Origin: Oribacterium sp. UBA4274
Lineage (GTDB): Bacteria > Bacillota > Clostridia > Lachnospirales > Lachnospiraceae
Reading direction: 5' to 3'
Length of the DNA: 6,315 bases
Assembly: GCA_002396005.1 (NCBI GenBank)
Contig: DGVW01000040.1
Location: 1-6,315, forward strand
The translations under genes and the position numbers were made by a program. Every line of letters begins with the position of its first letter. The first letter of the stretch is position 1. Under the pieces are notes generated by a model. It was not told the DNA's origin and searched no databases. It worked only from the letters and a program-made list of their open reading frames with translations. Of this stretch, positions 1 through 4,919 are shown piece after piece.

Positions 1-57
1 CTGGATGCCGCTTTACAGGCCGGACAAGTCGATACCGTGGAGGTACCTGCCGGATAG
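1..57 (+). CDS. C-terminal tail of an unidentified upstream gene (partial)
   Basis: Frame 1 is open from the window edge and reads LDAALQAGQVDTVEVPAG, followed by tandem stops TAG TAA at 55-60. By position, directly before fliM in a Clostridia-type operon, this could be the end of fliL, but 18 residues show no recognisable FliL signature, so I do not name it. Frame 2 is also open, to a TAA at 101-103, and frame 3 is open to a TGA at about 81-83, so the frame choice is not certain. I prefer frame 1 for its ordinary, low-complexity acidic tail and double stop. The codons look slightly more GC-rich than fliM, but the piece is too short to judge. Confidence 0.35.
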   Translation: MDAALQAGQVDTVEVPAG

Positions 58-88
58 TAAAGATGGTGTTAAACGTAGTATGAGAAGT

Positions 89-95
89 AAGGTGG
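89..95 (+). promoter_or_regulatory. Ribosome binding site of fliM
   Basis: AAGGTGG lies 11 bases before the ATG at 107. It is a one-mismatch Shine-Dalgarno core with rather long spacing, weaker than the AGGAG sites further down the operon. It supports the start at 107. Confidence 0.5.
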
Positions 96-106
96 GTGTT
101 TAACAT

Positions 107-1210
107 ATGGCAGACGTACTATCGCAAAGTCAGATTGACGAACTCCTTAAATCGATGTCAGGCGGTGGAGGGGCAGCTCAACAGGAAGAGAAGCCTGTAG
201 AGGTCAAGGCCGTTGCGGCTGAGCCGGAGAAAAAAGAAGAAGAAAATTTCAATAAGTATGATTTCTATAGTCCTCGTAAGTTTACAAAAGAGAAGATCAA
301 GCTTCTTCGCAGTATTTACGAGAACTATGCGAGGATACTTACGTCTCAGGTAAATGGTGTTTTCAGAGTCATGACTGATATCACAGTCATAGAGCTCAGG
401 GAGAGCCGCTACTACGAGTACGTAAATATGTTCCATGAGAATGATTGTATGTCTATTGTAGAGGCTCATTTCAGTGAAAAGGGTAAGAGTAATGTTCCGC
501 TTATGATATATGCCACACCGGGTCTTATCATTACACTCATCAATCATATGCTGGGTGGAGGAGATTCTGTTATCCGGGTTGAGGAAAATTATAGATATTC
601 CGATGTTGAGATGGCACTCTACAAGAGAGTTTTGGATTACGTCATCCATTCGATGGATGATGGATTCTCAAACTATATAAACATCAATTTCAAGATGCAG
701 AGAGTTGAAGAGAACCCTTCTATGACTCAGGAAATCGGTCTTGATGAGACTGTGGTTATCATAGTTCTCAATGTAGACGTATCGGGACTTGCTGCTGAGA
801 AGATAAGACTTTGTATTCCGGGAACGCTTCTTGAACATATCTTCAAGATCATTGATAACCGTAAGCATATAGCAAGAGGATTCTCATATGAGAATAACTC
901 AGATACTATCATGAACCATATCAAGGATACTAAATTCCCGATCACGGGGCAGCTGGGTGTCATCAAACTGGATATCAGTGATATCTATCACTTGCAGGTG
1001 GGAGATGTTATAGATATGAACAAATCCTGCAAGAGTCAGGTTAAGCTTTTTGTCGGGCGGCAGCCTTGGTTTACAGGAACTATGGGAGTCCACAAAAAGA
1101 ATATTGCGGTACGCATAGAAAATCGCATCAGCCCTGTGGGTAAGGATAAAAATCCTGATGATGAGATTGCAAGTTTACTGGGTGAAACTGTGGAACAGAA
1201 GACAGGATGA
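107..1210 (+). CDS. fliM: Flagellar motor switch protein FliM
   Basis: FliM is the C-ring protein that binds CheY-P and, through FliG, sets the direction of rotation. The 367-residue product has all three expected parts. Residues 5-14, LSQSQIDELL, are the conserved N-terminal CheY-P docking peptide. An acidic/basic linker, residues 20-48, follows. The middle domain starts at YDFYSPRKFTKEK (51-63) and runs to about 250. The C-terminal SpoA domain, about 275-342, includes LQVGDVIDM (296-304) and LFVGRQPWFTGTMGV (314-328). It is about 30 residues longer than typical FliM, because of the linker and a short acidic tail. The usual GGxG turn of the middle domain reads GGGD (150-153), a minor deviation. 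The ATG at 107 gives exactly the expected family N-terminus. Confidence 0.97.
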   Translation: MADVLSQSQIDELLKSMSGGGGAAQQEEKPVEVKAVAAEPEKKEEENFNKYDFYSPRKFTKEKIKLLRSIYENYARILTSQVNGVFRVMTDITVIELRESRYYEYVNMFHENDCMSIVEAHFSEKGKSNVPLMIYATPGLIITLINHMLGGGDSVIRVEENYRYSDVEMALYKRVLDYVIHSMDDGFSNYININFKMQRVEENPSMTQEIGLDETVVIIVLNVDVSGLAAEKIRLCIPGTLLEHIFKIIDNRKHIARGFSYENNSDTIMNHIKDTKFPITGQLGVIKLDISDIYHLQVGDVIDMNKSCKSQVKLFVGRQPWFTGTMGVHKKNIAVRIENRISPVGKDKNPDDEIASLLGETVEQKTG

Positions 1211-1216
1211 TGTCTC

Positions 1217-1246
1217 TTAACACAGTTCATGATATAAATGTATATT
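1217..1246 (+). promoter_or_regulatory. Candidate housekeeping-type promoter for cheY
   Basis: In the AT-rich 63-base gap between fliM and cheY, TTAACA (1217-1222) and TATATT (1241-1246) each match the sigma-A -35 and -10 hexamers at five of six positions, with an 18-base spacer. A start near 1253 would leave a short leader before the ribosome site at 1259-1263. Such matches arise by chance in AT-rich DNA. The distinct codon use of cheY makes a private promoter more plausible but does not prove it. Confidence 0.35.
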
Positions 1247-1258
1247 TTATTTTAAACT

Positions 1259-1263
1259 AGGAG
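1259..1263 (+). promoter_or_regulatory. Ribosome binding site of cheY
   Basis: AGGAG lies 10 bases before the ATG at 1274. It is a clean Shine-Dalgarno sequence that fixes the cheY start. Confidence 0.7.
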
Positions 1264-1273
1264 AGAAAAAAGT

Positions 1274-1642
1274 ATGGCAAAGATTATGCTTGTTGATGAT
1301 GCTGCATTCATGCGTATGATGGTTAAGAATTCCCTTACAAAAGGTGGCTTTGCTGACTGTGAATATGTTGAGGCACAGGATGGAGCAGAGGCAGTTAAAA
1401 AGTATGATGAAGAGAATCCGGATCTTGTTATCATGGACATCACCATGCCGAATATGGATGGACTTCAGGCTCTTAAGAAGATTAAAGAATCTCATCCGGA
1501 TGCAAAGATTGTTATGTGTACAGCTATGGGTCAGGAGTCTATGGTAGTTGACGCAATTAAGTCCGGAGCAAAGGATTTCGTTGTTAAGCCATTTAATGCA
1601 GAGAGAATCACTTCTACAGTTAAGAATATTCTTGGTGCATAA
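1274..1642 (+). CDS. cheY: Chemotaxis response regulator CheY
   Basis: This is a stand-alone receiver domain of 122 residues with no output domain. It is phosphorylated by CheA and then docks on the flagellar switch. The active site is complete: acidic pair D8-D9, phospho-acceptor D55 in the run IMDITMPNMDG, switch threonine T83 in MCTAMGQ, aromatic switch position F102 (Tyr in many CheYs) and K105 in the KPF motif. The length and the KPFNAERI ending match CheY and not a sporulation or transcriptional regulator. Its place between fliM and flgC, in the same operon as its target FliM and its likely phosphatase FliY, supports the chemotaxis role. Codon use is visibly biased: all six Leu are CTT, ten of eleven Val are GTT, and none of eight Ile is ATA. 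This differs from its neighbours and suggests high expression. Confidence 0.95.
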   Translation: MAKIMLVDDAAFMRMMVKNSLTKGGFADCEYVEAQDGAEAVKKYDEENPDLVIMDITMPNMDGLQALKKIKESHPDAKIVMCTAMGQESMVVDAIKSGAKDFVVKPFNAERITSTVKNILGA

Positions 1643-1671
1643 ATGAATCAGGACGACATTCACCTATGTGT

Positions 1672-1683
1672 TTTCTATAGAAA
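1672..1683 (+). repeat. 12-base perfect palindrome upstream of flgC
   Basis: TTTCTATAGAAA is its own reverse complement and lies directly before the GAGG ribosome site (1684-1687) and 11 bases before the flgC start. It could be a protein-binding site or chance. Nothing else in the window repeats it that I could see. Confidence 0.4.
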
Positions 1684-1694
1684 GAGGGATAGCA

Positions 1695-2147
1695 ATGTCA
1701 TTTTTGAGTTCGTTTGATATCAGCGCCTCCGGAATGAGCGCACAGCGCTTAAGGATGGATATAGCTGCAGAGAATATTGCCAATGTTGATACGACGCGCA
1801 CCGAAGCTGGCGGCGCGTATCAGCGGAAGGATGTTGTATTTGAAAGCTATGGTGAGGGATCTTTTGCTGAAGCATTCAGAAATGCTCAGCTTGGAAGAGG
1901 CTTTCATACTGCAACAAAAGCGGGAGTTCGTGTATCGGAGATCATAGCGGACACTCGTGAGATGAAACGTGTATATAACCCATCCCATCCGGATGCGGAT
2001 GCAGATGGATATGTGGAAATGCCCAATGTTGATGTACTGAAGGAAACAGTAGACAGTATGTCCGCTACAAGATCATATGAAGCGAACGTAACTGCACTTA
2101 ATGCTATGAAGGCGATGGCACAGAAGGCACTTGAGATAAAAACATAA
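1695..2147 (+). CDS. flgC: Flagellar basal-body rod protein FlgC
   Basis: FlgC forms part of the proximal rod that joins the MS ring to the distal rod; it is exported through the flagellar type III gate. The 150-residue protein has the N-terminal rod motif ASGMSAQRLRMDIAAENIAN (11-30) and the FlgC-specific TTRTEAGGAYQRKDVVF (33-49). It also has YNPSHPDADADGYVEMPNVD (94-113), and its C-terminal helix, SATRSYEANVTALNAMKAMA (123-142), pairs with the N-terminal helix in this family. A GTG at 1668 in the same frame would add nine residues. I choose the ATG at 1695 because it follows a GAGG site at 1684-1687 and gives the family's normal N-terminus. flgC normally sits with flgB and fliE; here neither adjoins it, and it stands between cheY and fliY. 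Confidence 0.94.
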   Translation: MSFLSSFDISASGMSAQRLRMDIAAENIANVDTTRTEAGGAYQRKDVVFESYGEGSFAEAFRNAQLGRGFHTATKAGVRVSEIIADTREMKRVYNPSHPDADADGYVEMPNVDVLKETVDSMSATRSYEANVTALNAMKAMAQKALEIKT

Positions 2148-2162
2148 CTAGTTTTAGGGGTA

Positions 2163-2168
2163 AAGGAG
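2163..2168 (+). promoter_or_regulatory. Ribosome binding site of fliY
   Basis: AAGGAG lies 8 bases before the ATG at 2177. An in-frame TAG at 2171-2173, two codons before that ATG, rules out any longer N-terminus, which matters for the missing N-terminal motif of this FliY. Confidence 0.75.
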
Positions 2169-2176
2169 AGTAGCGA

Positions 2177-3628
2177 ATGAGTGCTGGTCGCTTTAATGAG
2201 ATGGAAATCGACGCCATAGGCGAGATAATGAATATAAGCCTTGGCTCATCGGCAACAGCATTATCTACAATGCTTGGTACGAAGGTTAATATTACAACAC
2301 CTGTAGTAAAAGTACAAAACAGGACTGAGTTTGAGTATCAGAAGCTTGAACCGGCTATTGGTGTTGAGATTTCCTACGTTAAGGGTCTTGATGGAAGAAA
2401 CCTTATGATGTTTAGCCGGAATGACGTGCGTATCATCGTCAGTATGATGATGGGTATGGACATACCGGAAGAAGAGTTCGTGATGGATGAGATGAATGCA
2501 TCTGCCATACGCGAGGTCATGAATCAGATGATGGGTTCTTCTGCAACGGCTTTGTCGGAGTTTTTGGGTACAACTGTTGATATTTCTACACCTGTATCTT
2601 TTGAAGTTCCGGAGGAGGAAGAGTTTAAGGACAAGTATTTCCCGGGTGACGATGAACAGGTTGTAGTATGCTTCACGCTTGAAATTGAAGATAAGCAGCT
2701 TGAGAGTGAGTTCCTCAATATCATGTCCGTTCCATTGGTTAAGAAATTACTTACACCATTTGCCGAGCAGTTCGGCATTGAACTAAGTGAAGATGGCGGC
2801 GATGATAACCCGGATGGATTGGCGGCACAGGCTGCGGAAGAAGCTCAGGCAGAACCTGCACCAGCAGCTTCCTCAGGTGGTCAACTTGATCAGTCAGCGG
2901 TTGATGCAATGCTTCATGGCGGTGATTCATCACCTGCACCAGCAGCTTCCTCAGGTGGTCAACTTGATCAGTCAGCGGTTGACGCATTGCTTCATGGCGG
3001 TGATTCATCACCTGCTCCGGCGGCACCGGCACCGCAGCCGGCACCAGCGCCAGCACCACAACCGGTTCCTGCAGCGGCAGCTCCGGCTCCGCAGCCTGTA
3101 CCGGCACCTGCACCTATACCACAGCCTCAGGCAGCACCTGCTGCTATGGCTCCGGCACCTCAGTATGTTCAGGGTGTTGCGGCATCACCGGATCCTATGA
3201 CCTTGCAGCTTCTTAACCAGATGCAGCAGTCACAGACTCAGATGATGCAGCTTATAAAGGATATAGAGGAAGACAGAAAGAACGCTAGAAAAGAGCCTAG
3301 ACAGGGTGTCAAGGTTCAGTCTTTAAATTCACCGGAGTATGCAGATACAGGTGATAGTAATGGTGAGCAGGAAGAAAACAGAGAGATGCTCATGAAGGTT
3401 CCTCTCGAGATTTCGGTTGAGATTGGAAGAACCAAAAAGCTTGTTAAGGATATTCTTGAATTTACCCAGGGATCACTTGTAGTACTTGATAAGATGGCAG
3501 GTGAGCAGGCAGATCTTTATGTCAACGGCGAATGTATCGCCAGAGGCGATATCGTTGTAGTTGAGGATAACTTTGGTATCCGTATCACAGAGATAGTTAA
3601 TAAGGACATCAATCCGGAAAGTCTGTGA
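2177..3628 (+). CDS. fliY: Flagellar motor switch phosphatase FliY (FliN-type)
   Basis: FliY is the Gram-positive counterpart of FliN: a C-ring subunit that also removes phosphate from CheY-P. The 483-residue product begins with a CheC-like domain (about 8-200) holding two copies of the CheC active-site signature. One is D12-E16-N19 with P42, the other S109-E113-N116 with P139; both have the exact x3, x2 and x22 spacing, so both sites look intact. Two 26-residue tandem repeats follow (227-252 and 253-278), then a Pro/Ala/Gln-rich linker (279-329) and a Gln/Met-rich, probably helical stretch (about 340-372). The C-terminal SpoA/FliN domain (about 405-475) includes VPLEISVEIGRTKKLVKDIL (408-427), VNGECIARGDIVVVED (449-464) and FGIRITEIV (466-474). 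It is about 100 residues longer than the Bacillus protein because of the linker. It lacks the N-terminal CheY-docking peptide; similar peptides lie in the repeats. Confidence 0.95.
   Translation: MSAGRFNEMEIDAIGEIMNISLGSSATALSTMLGTKVNITTPVVKVQNRTEFEYQKLEPAIGVEISYVKGLDGRNLMMFSRNDVRIIVSMMMGMDIPEEEFVMDEMNASAIREVMNQMMGSSATALSEFLGTTVDISTPVSFEVPEEEEFKDKYFPGDDEQVVVCFTLEIEDKQLESEFLNIMSVPLVKKLLTPFAEQFGIELSEDGGDDNPDGLAAQAAEEAQAEPAPAASSGGQLDQSAVDAMLHGGDSSPAPAASSGGQLDQSAVDALLHGGDSSPAPAAPAPQPAPAPAPQPVPAAAAPAPQPVPAPAPIPQPQAAPAAMAPAPQYVQGVAASPDPMTLQLLNQMQQSQTQMMQLIKDIEEDRKNARKEPRQGVKVQSLNSPEYADTGDSNGEQEENREMLMKVPLEISVEIGRTKKLVKDILEFTQGSLVVLDKMAGEQADLYVNGECIARGDIVVVEDNFGIRITEIVNKDINPESL
2855..3010 (+). repeat. 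Two-copy 78-base in-frame tandem repeat in fliY
   Basis: Copy 1 (2855-2932) and copy 2 (2933-3010) are contiguous, 78 bases (26 codons) each, and differ at two positions. One change is silent (GAT to GAC) and one turns Met into Leu (ATG to TTG). Each copy encodes a Pro/Ala/Ser lead-in, then GGQLDQSAVDA-M/L-LHGGDSS. The near identity shows a recent or homogenised duplication, and the period in whole codons keeps the frame. The peptide resembles the CheY-binding motif of FliM. Confidence 0.95.
3011..3163 (+). repeat. Pro/Ala/Gln low-complexity linker within fliY
   Basis: Residues 279-329 of FliY consist almost only of Pro, Ala and Gln, with recurring units such as PAPQPAPAPAPQPVP. At DNA level this is a CCN/GCN/CAG-rich imperfect repeat that is prone to slippage. 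Such segments are stiff, extended spacers. Here it separates the CheC-like phosphatase part and the docking-like repeats from the SpoA domain that is built into the ring. Confidence 0.85.
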
Positions 3629-3632
3629 TATT

Positions 3633-3986
3633 ATGCAAAGCAGTATTTCGCTATTTTCAGGATTTTTAGTATTTGTACTGATTCTGCTGCTGGCCTATGC
3701 CTGCAGCAGATATTTAGGTAAGACATGGCAGCATAGCAGTGCTGCGAGATATATGGAAGTCATTGATCAGTTGGCAGTTGGACAGGATCGCCTGCTTCTG
3801 ATCGTTAAGATAAAGGAAAAAGTTTATCTTATGAGCTCCTCATCTCAAGGGGTTTCAATCCTCACGGAGCTCGATGGCGATTTTTCGCCGGAAAGGAGTT
3901 TAGGGACTCCTTCAACGGGCGACTTTTCTCAGTATCTGAACAGATATTGGAAGCAGTTCAGAGACGGAAAGGATAGCAGTAAATAA
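3633..3986 (+). CDS. fliO: Flagellar biosynthesis protein FliO (FliO/FliZ family)
   Basis: FliO is a small membrane protein that helps assemble or stabilise the FliP ring of the flagellar export gate. The 117-residue product has one membrane segment (about 8-25, FSGFLVFVLILLLAYACS). A short cytoplasmic domain follows with the family pattern of a basic stretch, then IDQLAVGQDRLLLIVKIKEKVYLM (44-67), which matches the conserved region where FliO reads roughly 'G..r.l.lv.v....yLl'. The rest is poorly conserved. The gene starts four bases after the fliY stop with only a weak GGAAAG site at 3616-3621, so translation is probably coupled to fliY. Sequence similarity alone is modest; the place directly before fliP makes the call firm. 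Confidence 0.85.
   Translation: MQSSISLFSGFLVFVLILLLAYACSRYLGKTWQHSSAARYMEVIDQLAVGQDRLLLIVKIKEKVYLMSSSSQGVSILTELDGDFSPERSLGTPSTGDFSQYLNRYWKQFRDGKDSSK
3833..3912 (+). other. Cluster of inverted repeats inside fliO
   Basis: Three inverted repeats fall within 80 bases. GAGCTCC (3833-3839) pairs with GGAGCTC (3866-3872) over a 26-base loop. GGCGA (3876-3880) pairs with TCGCC (3885-3889) over TTTT. AAGGAGT (3893-3899) pairs with ACTCCTT (3906-3912) over six bases. They lie in the weakly conserved C-terminal part of fliO and are not followed by a U-run, so they do not look like a terminator. They may be mRNA structure or chance. Confidence 0.35.
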
Positions 3987-4642
3987 TGGGGGATTTACTG
4001 ACCGGATTAAATGGCGGCAATGTGCCGACTCTGGATTTGATATTCATGCTTACAATGGTGGCTATGGTGCCGTCTATTGTTGTCATGATGACATCGTTCA
4101 CTCGAACAATTATTATCCTATCATTTACAAGAAATGCTATGGGTGTGCAGAACACACCTCCTAACATGGTCATCGCTGGGATGGCTTTGTTTCTTACACT
4201 CTTTATTATGACTCCGACCATAGCAGATATCAATGAAACTGCTTATCAACCGTATCGGGCAGGGCGTATCAATCAGGAAGAGTGTATAAGGAGGATGGGT
4301 GTATCGGCCAAGAGATTTATGCTCAAAAACACAGAAAAAGAAACCCTTGAACATTTTGTTGATATGGCACAGATATCTGAACAGGATGATGTTATGGACT
4401 ATCCTCTCACTGTAGTTACACCTGCATTTATGACCTCAGAGCTTAAACGTGGATTTACAGCAGGATTTCTTATTTATCTGCCATTCCTTCTTATTGATAT
4501 CGTCGTTTCAACAACTCTTATGGCTATGGGTATGGTTATGCTCCCGCCTACCATGGTATCCATGCCATTCAAGCTGTTGGTATTTATCACTGTTAATGGA
4601 TGGGAACTGTTATTCTCTACAATCATAAACAGTTTCCGATAG
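3986..4642 (+). CDS. fliP: Flagellar type III export gate protein FliP
   Basis: FliP forms the five-subunit core of the membrane export gate with FliQ and FliR. The 218-residue protein carries MMTSFTRTIIILSFTRNAMG (34-53) and QNTPPNMVIAGMALFLTLFI (55-74). The family signature PAFMTSELKRGFTAGFLIYL (146-165) is followed by PFLLIDIVVSTTLMAMGMVM (166-185) and LPPTMVSMPFKLL (186-198). There are four likely membrane segments: about 15-35, 62-80, 157-177 and 193-213. No cleavable signal peptide is present, and an in-frame TAA at 3980-3982 excludes a longer start. This matches the roughly 220-residue Bacillus form and not the longer enterobacterial precursor. The start overlaps the fliO stop by one base (TAATG), with GGAAAGGA at 3966-3973 upstream, so coupling to fliO is likely. 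Confidence 0.97.
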   Translation: MGDLLTGLNGGNVPTLDLIFMLTMVAMVPSIVVMMTSFTRTIIILSFTRNAMGVQNTPPNMVIAGMALFLTLFIMTPTIADINETAYQPYRAGRINQEECIRRMGVSAKRFMLKNTEKETLEHFVDMAQISEQDDVMDYPLTVVTPAFMTSELKRGFTAGFLIYLPFLLIDIVVSTTLMAMGMVMLPPTMVSMPFKLLVFITVNGWELLFSTIINSFR

Positions 4643-4646
4643 GAGG
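4641..4646 (+). promoter_or_regulatory. Ribosome binding site of fliQ fused to the fliP stop
   Basis: AGGAGG, a full match, shares two bases with the fliP stop codon TAG (4640-4642) and ends five bases before the fliQ ATG at 4652. Ribosomes ending fliP thus stop on the fliQ loading site. Confidence 0.8.
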
Positions 4647-4651
4647 AAGCT

Positions 4652-4918
4652 ATGACTACAGTAACGGCACTTGATATGCTCAGACAGACTTTCCAGCTCG
4701 CACTTGAGATAGCATTACCTTTATTACTCATCAGTATGATCGTGGGTATCGTTTTGGCAATCTTCAGTGCTGCAACTTCTATCAATGAACAGACGTTGAC
4801 CTTTGTACCTAAACTGTTATCGATTCTTACTGTTCTTGCACTTCTCGGAAGTACTATACTTGCCAAGATACATGATTTCACTATTCAGGTCTTTAATATG
4901 ATCGCCAGCGGAGGCTGA
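4652..4918 (+). CDS. fliQ: Flagellar type III export gate protein FliQ
   Basis: FliQ is a small gate subunit that packs around the FliP-FliR core in the membrane. The 88-residue length is exactly typical. Two membrane helices are visible, about 15-40 (FQLALEIALPLLLISMIVGI and on) and about 53-72. They flank the conserved loop ATSINEQTLTFVPKLL (41-56), where the family reads close to 'QINEqTLsFiPKil'. It lies nine bases after fliP and one base before fliR, in the usual P-Q-R order. The last codons contain the fliR ribosome site (GGAGG, 4910-4914). Confidence 0.97.
   Translation: MTTVTALDMLRQTFQLALEIALPLLLISMIVGIVLAIFSAATSINEQTLTFVPKLLSILTVLALLGSTILAKIHDFTIQVFNMIASGG
4910..4914 (+). promoter_or_regulatory. 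Ribosome binding site of fliR inside the fliQ end
   Basis: GGAGG lies within the final Gly codons of fliQ and ends five bases before the fliR ATG at 4920. It decides that start and couples fliR to fliQ. Confidence 0.75.
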
Positions 4919-4919
4919 A

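Noticed and set aside
58..106. Possible flagellar sigma (SigD/FliA) promoter before fliM
   Set aside because: A TAAA at 58-61 is followed after 15 bases by AGTATGAG, which does not match the GCCGATAA-type -10 element well enough.
158..649. Long minus-strand open frame opposite fliM
   Set aside because: It is the antisense shadow of a clear fliM. It has no ribosome site, its composition follows the reverse complement of fliM, and it has no family resemblance.
1157..1186. DDEIASLL at the FliM C-terminus as a further docking motif
   Set aside because: It shares only a loose acidic-Ile-x-x-Leu-Leu pattern, lacks the leading Leu-x-Gln, and the Asp before the Leu pair is out of place. Chance is the simpler reading.
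1668..1694. Alternative GTG start for flgC nine codons upstream
   Set aside because: The extra residues do not fit the FlgC N-terminus and would include the ribosome site used by the ATG at 1695.
1643..1717. Small frame MNQDDIHLCVFYRKRDSNVIFEFV starting right after the cheY stop
   Set aside because: It has no ribosome site placed for it in the cheY end, overlaps the start of flgC in another frame, and shows no recognisable features.
2855..3010. CRISPR array or mobile-element repeat
   Set aside because: There are only two contiguous copies without spacers, in frame inside a conserved gene and coding for a sensible peptide.
2751..3200. Minus-strand and second plus-strand open frames over the fliY repeats
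   Set aside because: The tandem repeat and the C-rich proline codons keep several frames open. The products are rich in His, Gln, Arg or Leu and mirror the repeat, while frame 2177-3628 carries conserved domains on both sides.
3986..4060. FliP lacking a signal peptide as a truncation
   Set aside because: The Gram-positive FliP of about 220 residues normally has no cleaved signal. All conserved blocks are present, so this is the ordinary form.
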